Source of the DNA: [Pseudopropionibacterium] massiliense
Lineage (GTDB): Bacteria > Actinomycetota > Actinomycetes > Propionibacteriales > Propionibacteriaceae
Assembly (NCBI RefSeq): GCF_900607225.1
Contig: NZ_LR027842.1
Coordinates: 1,867,617 to 1,931,616 of the forward strand
DNA length: 64,000 nucleotides
Reading direction: 5' to 3'
Shown: positions 11,541 through 19,481 of the stretch, one piece after another
Layout of the letters: each line of letters opens with the position of its first letter
How positions within the stretch are numbered: the first letter of the stretch is position 1
Position numbers and translations under genes: made by a program
Notes under the pieces: model-generated
Seen by the model: the letters and a program-made list of their open reading frames with translations, nothing else
Told to the model about the DNA's origin: nothing
Databases searched by the model: none

Positions 11541-11885
11541 GTGGACATCGGCGAGGAAGACTTCTACGCGTTGGTCGAGGAGGCCTTTGACGCCCTCCCG
11601 GAGGAGTTGCTCAGCGCTCTGGACAACGTGGCCATCGTGGTGGAGGACGAACCGGAGGACGGTTCCGACACCCTGGGGGTGTACGAGGGAACCGCCCTGA
11701 CCGAGCGTGACTCCTCGTGGTTCGGAACCTTGCCCGACCGGGTGGTGCTGTTCCGTGGCCCCCTGTCACGCATGTGTGAGGACGAGGACGAACTGTTCGA
11801 GGAGATCGCCATCACCTTGGTCCACGAGATCGGGCACTACCACGGCATCGGTGAGGAGCGGCTCCACGAGCTGGGTTGGGGTTGA
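11541..11885 (+). CDS. Metallopeptidase family (zincin-like) protein
   Basis: This 114-aa acidic protein belongs to the small minigluzincin-like family formerly called DUF1025. The zinc motif HEIGHYHGIGEERLH gives HExxH with a downstream histidine, and LFRGPL precedes it. Substrates are unknown. The GTG at 11541 is chosen because the family begins at VDIGEEDFYALVEEA and a TAGGAT box sits 7 nt upstream. The frame is open to 11445 without similarity. It is divergent from rpsP and convergent with the amidohydrolase gene. Confidence 0.85.
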   Translation: MDIGEEDFYALVEEAFDALPEELLSALDNVAIVVEDEPEDGSDTLGVYEGTALTERDSSWFGTLPDRVVLFRGPLSRMCEDEDELFEEIAITLVHEIGHYHGIGEERLHELGWG

Positions 11886-11957
11886 GCCCTGCCCCGACCC
11901 GGCGCGGCTTTTACGCGTGCGCGTGGTCTCCGCCCCTTCGCTGATGCTGACCATGGG

Positions 11958-11984
11958 CCCGGATCCCCGTTTGAGGGGCCGGGA
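11958..11984. terminator. Weak hairpin between convergent genes
   Basis: A CCCGG...CCCC/GGGG...CCGGG imperfect inverted repeat lies in the 108-bp gap between the convergent metallopeptidase and amidohydrolase genes. There is no T-run on either strand. It could serve as a bidirectional 3' end. Nothing else is seen in this gap. Confidence 0.3.
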
Positions 11985-11993
11985 ACTTCCGAA

Positions 11994-13082
11994 TCAGGAC
12001 ACCACTCGCCCCCGCAGGACCCGGGCCACGGGATCCCGGAGAACCCCGGTGTCGGCGCGCGGATCGGTATTGGTGACGATCAGGTCCGCGCTGGCCCCTT
12101 CCGTGAGGGAGTCCGCACCGAGCCATGATCTGGCTCCCCAACTCGAGGCCTCGATGGCGAACGCGCCACCACCGAGCGAGGCCAGCTCCGCGACCTCGGA
12201 GAGGATTTCTCCGTGGGGCACGACGGTGCCCGCGTCGGTGCCCGAGTGCACCTCGATCCCGGCTTCGATGGCCTTGCCGATGGTTTCCCGGCGGCGTGCG
12301 TACAGGGCCATCATGTGGTCGGCGAACACCGGGTACTTGTCGCGTCCCGGCTCCGCGTACTGGGGGAACCTGTTCAGGTTGATCATGGTCGGCACCAGGG
12401 CGACACCGCCGTCGGCCATCTGCTGGATCACCTCATCGCTCATGCCGGTGCCGTGTTCGATGCAGTCGATCCCGGCCGCCACCAGCTCGGCGACGGACTG
12501 TTCCCCGAAGCAGTGGGCGGTGACTCGGGCGCCCTCCTCGTGGGCCACCGCGATCGCCTCGGCCGCCAGAGCGGCCGGGAAGGAGGGTTCGAGATCACCC
12601 GTTGAACGGTCGATCCAGTCGCCGACGAGCTTCACCCAGCCGTCGCCGTCGCGGGCCTCATGGCGTATCTGCTCGATGAGGGCCTCGGGCTCCACCTCGA
12701 CCGCCAGGTGACGGATGTAGCGGCGGGTGCGGGCAACGTGCCTGCCCGCGCGGATCAGCCTCGGCAAGGTTTCGTCCCCCTGCACCCATCGGGTGTCGCA
12801 GGGGGATCCCGCATCGCGAACCAACATGGTCCCGGCGGCCAGATCGGCGCGCGCCTGACGGCGTGTCTCCTCGACGCTGACGGCCCCCTCCACCCCCAGT
12901 CCGATGTGGCAGTGGGCATCCACCAGCCCGGGGATGATGTAGGCGTCCCGGGCCAGGGTCCTCGCCCCGGAGACGGGTTCAGCGGTGAGTCTGCCGTCGA
13001 CCACCCAGAGGTCCCGGGGTTCCTCGTCGGGCAGGAAGGTGCCGTGTATGTGCATGGGCTCCGCAGTCATGAGCGAAAGCAT
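11994..13082 (-). CDS. Amidohydrolase family protein
   Basis: This 362-aa metal-dependent hydrolase has the amidohydrolase beta-barrel layout. An N-terminal beta-sandwich part is followed by IIPGLVDAHCHIGLG with the HxH metal ligands, then RVTAHCFGEQSV and EHGTGMSD, and SGTDAGTVVPHGE with the catalytic Asp. It resembles imidazolonepropionase-like hydrolases, but the substrate cannot be read from sequence. Two ATG codons, at 13082 and 13070, are possible starts; GGAG 5 nt before the first favours 13082. It lies 24 bp after ffh. From memory, mycobacteria also have an amidohydrolase-type gene next to ffh, which suggests a conserved but unexplained link. Confidence 0.82.
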   Translation of the reverse strand: MLSLMTAEPMHIHGTFLPDEEPRDLWVVDGRLTAEPVSGARTLARDAYIIPGLVDAHCHIGLGVEGAVSVEETRRQARADLAAGTMLVRDAGSPCDTRWVQGDETLPRLIRAGRHVARTRRYIRHLAVEVEPEALIEQIRHEARDGDGWVKLVGDWIDRSTGDLEPSFPAALAAEAIAVAHEEGARVTAHCFGEQSVAELVAAGIDCIEHGTGMSDEVIQQMADGGVALVPTMINLNRFPQYAEPGRDKYPVFADHMMALYARRRETIGKAIEAGIEVHSGTDAGTVVPHGEILSEVAELASLGGGAFAIEASSWGARSWLGADSLTEGASADLIVTNTDPRADTGVLRDPVARVLRGRVVS

Positions 13083-13106
13083 AGGGACTCCGGGGCCAGG
13101 AATGGA

Positions 13107-14645
13107 CTATTTCTTCTGCTGCTGGTCGAACATCTTCTGCAGTTCGGGGGGCAGCTGGAAGTCGTCGATCGTCTGGGGGAAGGCCTGCGCGGCCCCGGGT
13201 TTGACGCCGAGGGCGCGCTCGGCCTCCTGCTGCTTGCGTTTGGCGGGGTTTCCGGAGATCTTCCGTCCGCGCTTCTTGGACTTGCCCTGCTGTTTGCGTG
13301 CCGCGCGTCCTCCACCCACGCCCGGCATTCCGGGCATTTTCCCACCGGCCAGTTGTTCCATCATCTTGCGGGCCTCGACGAATCGCTTGACGAGGTTGTT
13401 GACATCCGAGACCTGCACCCCGGCACCCTTGGCGATCCGCGCCCTGCGGGAGCCGTTGAGGATACCGACGTCATCGCGTTCCGTCGGGGTCATCGAGAAG
13501 ATGATCGCCTCGATCCGGTCGACCTCCTTCTCGTCGATGGAGTTGATGGCGTCCTTGAACTGGCCTGCGCCCGGCAGCATTCCGAAGATCTTGCTCAGTG
13601 GTCCCAGCTTCCGCAGCTGCTGCATCTGGGCCAGGAAGTCCTGCAGCCCGAAGCTTCCCTTGCCTGCGCTGAGCTTCTCGGCCGCCTTACGGGAGGATTC
13701 CGCGTCGAAGTTCTTCTCGGCCTGCTCGATCAGGGTCAGCACGTCACCCATGCCGAGGATGCGGGAGGCCATCCGGTCGGGGTGGAAAACGTCGAAGTCT
13801 GCCAGGCCCTCGCCGTTCGAGGCGAACATGATGGGTTTGCCGATGACCCGGGCGATGGACAGGGCCGCGCCGCCGCGGGCGTCGCCGTCGAGTTTGGTGA
13901 GGACCACCCCGTCGAAGCCGATGCCCTCGTTGAATGCCTTGGCGGTGTTGACGGCGTCCTGGCCGATCATGGCGTCGACGACGAACAGCACCTCGTCGGG
14001 GCGTGTGGCGGCCTTGATGTCGGAGGCCTGTTGCATCAGCACCTCGTCGATGCCCAACCGGCCTGCGGTATCGATGACCACCACGTCGTAGAGATTGCGT
14101 TCAGCGTGTTCGAGCGCTGCACGGGCCACGTGAACCGGGTCGCCGACGCCGTTTCCGGGTTCCGGCGCAAAGACGTGCACCCCGGCCCGTTCCCCCACGA
14201 TCTGGAGCTGGTTCACCGCGTTGGGGCGCTGCAGGTCGCAGGCCACCAGCAGGGGGCTGTGTTTCTCGGATCTCAGCCAGCGACCCAGTTTCCCGGCAAG
14301 GGTGGTCTTGCCCGCGCCCTGCAGACCGGCGAGCATGATCACCGTCGGCGGTTTCTTGGCGAATCGGATGGGACGATCCCGCCCGCCCAGGATTCCGATG
14401 AGTTCCTCGTTGACGATCTTGATGATCTGCTGTGACGGGTTGAGGGCGCGGCTGATCTCAACGCCGAGGCAGCGCTCCTTGACGGCGGCGACGAACTGCT
14501 TGACCACCCCGAGGTTGACATCCGCTTCCAGCAGGGCGATGCGGATCTCCCGCATCGTGGCGTCGATGTCCGTCTGTGTGAGTCGTCCCTTGGCCCTGAG
14601 GCCCTTGAACGTCTCTGCCAAGCGTTCCTGAAGTGTGTCGAACAA
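13107..14645 (-). CDS. ffh: Signal recognition particle protein Ffh
   Basis: The 512-aa SRP54 GTPase binds 4.5S RNA and signal sequences and docks to FtsY. The NG domain has G1 LQGAGKTTLAGKLGRWL near residue 107, VVVIDTAGRLGID and TKLDGDARGGAAL. The Met-rich M domain follows from about 300, with GSRRARIAKGAGV and LAGGKMPGMPG. The tail is Lys/Gln-rich. FtsY is encoded 3.6 kb away in the same window. Confidence 0.96.
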   Translation of the reverse strand: MFDTLQERLAETFKGLRAKGRLTQTDIDATMREIRIALLEADVNLGVVKQFVAAVKERCLGVEISRALNPSQQIIKIVNEELIGILGGRDRPIRFAKKPPTVIMLAGLQGAGKTTLAGKLGRWLRSEKHSPLLVACDLQRPNAVNQLQIVGERAGVHVFAPEPGNGVGDPVHVARAALEHAERNLYDVVVIDTAGRLGIDEVLMQQASDIKAATRPDEVLFVVDAMIGQDAVNTAKAFNEGIGFDGVVLTKLDGDARGGAALSIARVIGKPIMFASNGEGLADFDVFHPDRMASRILGMGDVLTLIEQAEKNFDAESSRKAAEKLSAGKGSFGLQDFLAQMQQLRKLGPLSKIFGMLPGAGQFKDAINSIDEKEVDRIEAIIFSMTPTERDDVGILNGSRRARIAKGAGVQVSDVNNLVKRFVEARKMMEQLAGGKMPGMPGVGGGRAARKQQGKSKKRGRKISGNPAKRKQQEAERALGVKPGAAQAFPQTIDDFQLPPELQKMFDQQQKK

Positions 14646-14697
14646 GTCCGTGCTCCTTGGATTCCGAGGCGGTGCCTGCCAAGAATACAGGGGCTCC

Positions 14698-17025
14698 TCA
14701 GCGCATGTGGCTGCTCGGCCCTCCGACGGACTCCGCTTCGCTCCCCCGGTTGGGAATTTCCACCGTCACCACCCACTGGCCCCCTTCGGGTCCCGCGGTG
14801 AACCGCCCTCCGGAGAGATCAATGCGTTCCTGGATTCCTGAAAGCCCGTAGCCGAGCGACAGCTTGGATTCTCGCTTTTTCTTCGGCATTTCGTTGCAGA
14901 TGCGAAGCACGGTGGTGGTCTCCCCCACATCCAGCTCCACCAGGCATTTACCTCCGGGATCCGCGTAGCGGATGATGTTGGTGACCCCCTCCTGCATGGC
15001 GCGGGTGAGGGTGCGTCGTGTGATCGGGGGCAGATCGTCAGATGCCGGGTCTATCCTGAAGTCGGCGTGGATGTAGGAGTTCTTGAGGGTGCCCTGCAGG
15101 CGGCCGGCCACGGTGAGGGGCCGCACCAGAGCGGGCAGCTTTCCCTCCTCCCCCTCGGACATGACGTCGGTGAGCAGGAAGAGCTCGCCATCCGCCGCTT
15201 CGAGCGATCCCGCGATCCGATCCAAAGCGAATCGAACCTCCGTTGGGTCATCGCTCTCCCCGTATGCCATGCACTGCAGCAGGATCACGGAGAAGTGGTG
15301 GGCGAGCACGTCGTGGAGTTCACGGGCGAGAAGGTTGCGTTCCTCCGTGCGGGCGGCCTCGATGGCCTCCATGAGAGCGGCTGCCCGTTCGCTCTGTTCC
15401 GCCCGGATCCTTTCGTACTGCCCGTTCAGAGCGGAATAGACCAATCCGACGAATGAAATCGACGCGCCCGCAAGGAATTCCGGTCTGCTTTCCACACCGC
15501 TGACGACGAGCCCCCACATGCCAATGAAGACCGCCAAGCCCATACCGAGAATCCAGTAGGGCTTCTGGGTTCGGCCAAATTTCCAGCACGCCATCAGGAG
15601 CACGATGGACAGCGCGACGGGGGTCTGTTCGGGGGTGATCAGCATGCCCGCCGCTGCCGCGGCGGCCACGGCCCCACCGGTGAGCGGCCACCGGAGCATG
15701 ACGGCACTGCTCACGTACCCGAGGAGGGGCCACGCCAAGGCCCATCCCAGCGGTTGGGTCAGGTAAGTCCGAAGAGCCATGATCCCCATGAAGAGCAAGG
15801 GCACGGCGGTGCCGAGGATTTTCCTCCCGAGTGATTTCTTCTTCCCCTTGACGGCGGCCGCGTCATCCACTTCCCCGTATCGGGATTCCGGGAGGCGGAT
15901 CTCGAACAGGTGTCCTCTGCCGGTGAATCCCTTGGAGAACTGTCCCCCCAGCGATTGAACCCGCTCCCGGATTCGCTCGAATGCCGATTTGTCCTCCGAG
16001 CGGAGTTTGTTGGGGGTGACGAGTTCCACCATCATGCGGGTGGTGTGGCTGGAGGGGCATTCCACCTTGAGGCGCAAGGGATCGGGGCGCAGGGCGTCGG
16101 AGGATTTCAGCACCAGCTGCGCCACCCGGGTGGCGGTGAGCTGGGTGAGCACGCTTCTTCGGTCGAGCTCTTCATCGACCTTCAGGTCCACGTGGAGACC
16201 TTGCAGGCGCAGGGCCTCCGCCGCGCTGGAGAGTATCTGGACCGATCCGATGATGGATTTCGACTCGTCGCTGCCATCGGCCACGGGATCCTCGCGCAGC
16301 ATCCCGACCAGGGCCCGGACGCGGGTGACCGCATCGAGGCAGACGGTCTGCACTCTTTCGATGGCGTCCCGAAGGGCCCAGGTGTCGGATGTGCGGCGCG
16401 GGGCCTTGTGGCCCTTCCACGCCTCCTCGAGGCGTTCGCCCACGACCCGGCGGAGCTCCCCCGCCAGCCGCAGGCGTTCGCCGCTGCGAATCTCGACGAT
16501 ATCCCCGGCCAGGATGGCAAGGCGCACCTCCCGGCGCTCAAGAACGGCGAGAACGCCTTTGAAGGCCAGTCCCAGGAAGACGCCGAAAACGGTCAGGAAA
16601 GTGTAGTCGAACATCTGCCCGACCAAGCCCTCAAGACCCCTCATGGCGCTGAGGCTGCGAATCCCCCCGTAGCCTGTTCCCAAGAGAACGACCATGGAGA
16701 TCGGCCGCACGCCGTAGCGGAAGGCGAAAGTGGCCGATGCCAGCACGAAGAACACGGGGTCGGCTCCGGCGTCCCCGGTGACCATCACGAATACCAAGGG
16801 CAGCAGCCCGATGCACAGTCCGATCCACGGCCACCAGAGCAGCACGAAGGAAGCCACCGCGATCGAGACGTGGGTCAGGACAACCAAGGGACGTATCTCG
16901 GCCCCTTCGATGAAAAGCTCCAGAATATTGGAAATGAACTGAAAACCTACGGCGAACAGGACGAACCAGCGCCCGAGGTCGACCAGAGCGACCGTCGGGC
17001 TCTTCTCCTCAGCTTCCTGGCTCAT
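14698..17025 (-). CDS. Tandem-module sensor histidine kinase with a degenerate first kinase half
   Basis: The protein is 775 aa and reads as two successive NarX/DesK-type kinase modules. Module 1 has about five membrane segments (17-155), then GERLRLAGELRRVVGERLEE (182-201), which aligns with a dimerisation/phosphoacceptor helix but has Arg192 where His is expected, and a worn ATPase-like part ending ERIRERVQSLGGQF (350-363). Module 2 has further membrane segments (405-535), then RNLLARELHDVLAHHFSV with His571, an N-box QEGVTNIIRYA (Asn683) and LGYGLSGIQERIDLSGG (724-740). Only module 2 looks able to bind ATP and phosphorylate. The partner is probably the response regulator encoded divergently at 17534. 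A small secreted-peptide gene lies 67 bp upstream on the same strand. The start ATG at 17025 is usual. Confidence 0.85.
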   Translation of the reverse strand: MSQEAEEKSPTVALVDLGRWFVLFAVGFQFISNILELFIEGAEIRPLVVLTHVSIAVASFVLLWWPWIGLCIGLLPLVFVMVTGDAGADPVFFVLASATFAFRYGVRPISMVVLLGTGYGGIRSLSAMRGLEGLVGQMFDYTFLTVFGVFLGLAFKGVLAVLERREVRLAILAGDIVEIRSGERLRLAGELRRVVGERLEEAWKGHKAPRRTSDTWALRDAIERVQTVCLDAVTRVRALVGMLREDPVADGSDESKSIIGSVQILSSAAEALRLQGLHVDLKVDEELDRRSVLTQLTATRVAQLVLKSSDALRPDPLRLKVECPSSHTTRMMVELVTPNKLRSEDKSAFERIRERVQSLGGQFSKGFTGRGHLFEIRLPESRYGEVDDAAAVKGKKKSLGRKILGTAVPLLFMGIMALRTYLTQPLGWALAWPLLGYVSSAVMLRWPLTGGAVAAAAAAGMLITPEQTPVALSIVLLMACWKFGRTQKPYWILGMGLAVFIGMWGLVVSGVESRPEFLAGASISFVGLVYSALNGQYERIRAEQSERAAALMEAIEAARTEERNLLARELHDVLAHHFSVILLQCMAYGESDDPTEVRFALDRIAGSLEAADGELFLLTDVMSEGEEGKLPALVRPLTVAGRLQGTLKNSYIHADFRIDPASDDLPPITRRTLTRAMQEGVTNIIRYADPGGKCLVELDVGETTTVLRICNEMPKKKRESKLSLGYGLSGIQERIDLSGGRFTAGPEGGQWVVTVEIPNRGSEAESVGGPSSHMR

Positions 17026-17092
17026 GTCCCCCCGCTCAGATCAGCTCACTTCCCGATTCGGAAACCATGCATTCTTCTCTTTCAAGCCATCA

Positions 17093-17296
17093 TTACCTTT
17101 TGCACCAAGTAGTCGTCTTGAAGAGCCACCAAATGATACAGCCAACGCCGCCACGGTTGGCCTCGTTGCCTTTCACCACGGAGATGGAGTTCTGATTGGC
17201 GACCGGCTCGGTGGTGTTGGCGGTCGCGGGAACCGCACCAAGGGCCAAGCAGGATCCCAACACGAGAGCAGCTGCCGCAAGGCGCATCTTTTTCAT
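17093..17296 (-). CDS. Small secreted two-cysteine peptide
   Basis: A 67-aa protein starts at the ATG at 17296, which follows GGAGGAAGCA. Residues 1-26 form a clear Sec signal (KKMR, then an Ala/Leu core, then AVPATA before Asn27). The predicted mature part is about 41 aa. It ends in GGVGCIIWWLFKTTTWCKR, with Cys53 and Cys65 enclosing 11 mostly hydrophobic and aromatic residues. This suggests a disulfide or otherwise cyclised loop and membrane affinity. A signal-peptide cysteine (LGSC16) makes a lipoprotein a less likely alternative. The gene is upstream of, and codirectional with, the sensor kinase, so a signalling peptide or bacteriocin-like product is possible. No family is recognised. Confidence 0.7.
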   Translation of the reverse strand: MKKMRLAAAALVLGSCLALGAVPATANTTEPVANQNSISVVKGNEANRGGVGCIIWWLFKTTTWCKR

Positions 17297-17520
17297 TGCT
17301 TCCTCCGTTTTTTCACGCGATCCACCACCTCCTACTCCCAGCAACGCTCAGATCTTACACACCGCGTCGCCGCGGCCGCACTCCTCGGGGCGGGTCACCC
17401 ACAGACAAACCGGCCGGCTTCGCGCCACCATCGAGGCATTCCGTCCGCCTCGCGTCTCCGGGAAGACACGTCCTTCCGCGTGGCGCGGCGGTTGATGGGG
17501 CAAAACCCGGTTCCGTGGAT

Positions 17521-17526
17521 TATGGT
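17521..17526 (+). promoter_or_regulatory. Candidate -10 element of the response-regulator gene
   Basis: TATGGT ends 7 nt before the ATG at 17534, consistent with a leaderless mRNA. The 237-bp gap 17297-17533 between the peptide gene and this gene holds both divergent promoters. On the minus strand a TAAGAT at 17352-17357 is a possible -10 for the peptide gene. Confidence 0.45.
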
Positions 17527-17533
17527 TTTCATC

Positions 17534-18217
17534 ATGACCGAGCTCTGCCGTGTACTAGTCGCTGATGATGATCCCATGGTCCGCGAGGCCTACCGCATGT
17601 TCCTGGCGCGACACGACGATCACGAGGTGGTTGGTGAGGCCCGCAACGGGCGGGAGGCCGTGGAGGCCTACGAAGAACTGAAGCCGGACGTGGTGCTCAT
17701 GGATCTTCAGATGCCCGACATGTCAGGGGTTGATGCCATTCGCGAGATCAATCGGAAACATCGCGGGGCCTGCATAGTTGCCCTGACCACCTTCGGCACT
17801 CAGGAGTACATCATTTCCGCTCTGCGCGCCGGCGCCTCCGGATACCTGATGAAGGATTGCGGCGGCCCCGCCCTGCTGAACGGTATTCAGCAGGCCCGTG
17901 ACGGCGACATGCCGCTGGCGCCGGGGGTTCGGCGCGAGCTGGTCGCCGATCTTCTGACGGGACACCCCAAGATCCTGACCGACGAGGCGGCAGCCGCCGG
18001 GCTCGCCCCCCGTGAGAAGGAATTGCTGATCTGGCTCGGCCAAGGAATGACGAATGCGCAGATCGCAGCCAAGATGTTCATCTCCGAGGGTTCCGTGAAA
18101 CAGTATCTGTCCCACATCGGTGACAAGATGGGGCTGAAGTCCCGCACCCAGATCCTGGTGCGGGCCATTCAGCTGGGTCTCGTCGATCCGACGCTCATGA
18201 CTCCCGGACTGTCCTGA
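17534..18217 (+). CDS. NarL/FixJ family response regulator
   Basis: This 227-aa two-domain regulator has a receiver with the acidic pocket at Asp11-Asp13, the phosphorylation site Asp57 in VVLMDLQMPDMSG, the ALTT threonine and the KDCGG lysine. The C-terminal LuxR-type DNA-binding domain starts LAPREKELLIWLGQGMTN and contains QIAAKMFISEGSVKQYLSHI. The ATG at 17534 begins the receiver; an in-frame ATG at 17522 is the alternative. It is encoded divergently from the peptide and tandem kinase genes and is the obvious partner of that kinase. It converges on ftsY with a 15-bp gap and no evident terminator. Confidence 0.92.
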   Translation: MTELCRVLVADDDPMVREAYRMFLARHDDHEVVGEARNGREAVEAYEELKPDVVLMDLQMPDMSGVDAIREINRKHRGACIVALTTFGTQEYIISALRAGASGYLMKDCGGPALLNGIQQARDGDMPLAPGVRRELVADLLTGHPKILTDEAAAAGLAPREKELLIWLGQGMTNAQIAAKMFISEGSVKQYLSHIGDKMGLKSRTQILVRAIQLGLVDPTLMTPGLS

Positions 18218-18232
18218 AGTATATTTCCGCGT

Positions 18233-19396
18233 TCATTCCCCGAGGATTCCGGCAACGAATCCCTCGGGGTCGAAGGGCGCAAGGTCGTCCACGCCTTCCC
18301 CGAGGCCGACGAGCTTGACCGGAACCCCGAGTTCGCGTTGCACCTGAATGACGATGCCGCCCTTCGCGGAACCGTCCAGCTTGGTGAGCACGATTCCGGT
18401 GACATCCACCACGTCGGAGAAGATCCGGGCCTGCGTCATTCCGTTCTGGCCCGTGGTGGCATCGAGGACCAGCAGGACCTCGGTGACGGGTGCCTTCTTC
18501 TCGATGACGCGCTTGACCTTGCCGAGTTCGTCCATCAGCCCAACCTTGGTGTGCAGCCGTCCGGCGGTGTCGACGAGCACCACGTCGGTTTCCTCTTCCT
18601 TGCCCTTGGCGACCGCGTCGAAGGCGACGGACGCGGGGTCACTGCCCTCGGCGGAGCTCACCGTCTCGACACCGACCCGCTCCCCCCATGTGGCGAGTTG
18701 TTCGGCGGCGGCGGCCCGGAAGGTGTCGGCCGCGCCAAGCATCACGGAGCGCCCCTCGGCCACCAGCACCCGGGCCAGCTTGCCAACGGTGGTGGTCTTG
18801 CCCGTCCCGTTGACCCCGACCACCATCACGACGGCGGGGTCGCCATCGGCCGCTGTCAGGTTCAGGCTCCGGTCGAGATCTGGCTCGACCAGCTTCAGGA
18901 GTTCGGCGCGCAGCACCTGACGGGCGCGTTCGGGATCGGAGATCCCGTCGATGCTCAGTTCCCGGCGCAACGCCTCGGTGAGTTCCGTGGTGGGTCCAAC
19001 ACCCAGGTCGGAGGCGATCAGGGTGGCCTCGAAATCGTCCCAGGTCTCGGAATCGATCCGATCGACGCTCAGCAGTTCACCGAGCGCCCGGGCCAGCGCA
19101 TTGTTGCTCGAGGCCAGGCGGCGACGCAGCCGGGCAAACCGGGAACGCGGCTCCTCGGGCTGATCCAGTTCGGGCCTCGCCGGTTCAGGCTCAGCGATCT
19201 CACCCGCCGGCTCGTCATCCGATGCATCCTCGGGTACCGGCTTCTCCTCGACAACGGCTCCCTCCTCAGGGGCCTCGATCGCCTCGGGCTTCTCACCGGG
19301 GGGCAGTTCCTTCTTGCCGTACCTGATGACGAGCGCTGCGGCCACCAGCCCGGCCCCGACGATCGCGACGACCAACCAGAAAATCAAATCTCCCAC
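18233..19396 (-). CDS. ftsY: SRP receptor FtsY
   Basis: This 387-aa GTPase receives SRP-ribosome complexes at the membrane. An N-terminal transmembrane segment (IFWLVVAIVGAGLVAAALVI) precedes an acidic linker of about 70 residues. The NG domain then shows GVNGTGKTTTVGKLARVL, DTFRAAAAEQL, VVLVDTAGRLHTK and TKLDGSAKGG. The membrane-anchored type is typical of actinobacteria. It lies 85 bp after smc. Confidence 0.96.
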   Translation of the reverse strand: MGDLIFWLVVAIVGAGLVAAALVIRYGKKELPPGEKPEAIEAPEEGAVVEEKPVPEDASDDEPAGEIAEPEPARPELDQPEEPRSRFARLRRRLASSNNALARALGELLSVDRIDSETWDDFEATLIASDLGVGPTTELTEALRRELSIDGISDPERARQVLRAELLKLVEPDLDRSLNLTAADGDPAVVMVVGVNGTGKTTTVGKLARVLVAEGRSVMLGAADTFRAAAAEQLATWGERVGVETVSSAEGSDPASVAFDAVAKGKEEETDVVLVDTAGRLHTKVGLMDELGKVKRVIEKKAPVTEVLLVLDATTGQNGMTQARIFSDVVDVTGIVLTKLDGSAKGGIVIQVQRELGVPVKLVGLGEGVDDLAPFDPEGFVAGILGE

Positions 19397-19481
19397 GGGG
19401 CAATCCTAGGACCTGTTGCGGAAGTCATGCCCGGTTTCATCGCTCCGGGGCGAACGGAACCGGACGTGACACGCCACCGGG

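Noticed and set aside
17492-17526. TTGATG as the -35 partner of TATGGT before the response regulator
   Set aside because: The spacing is 23 nt, too long for a standard promoter.
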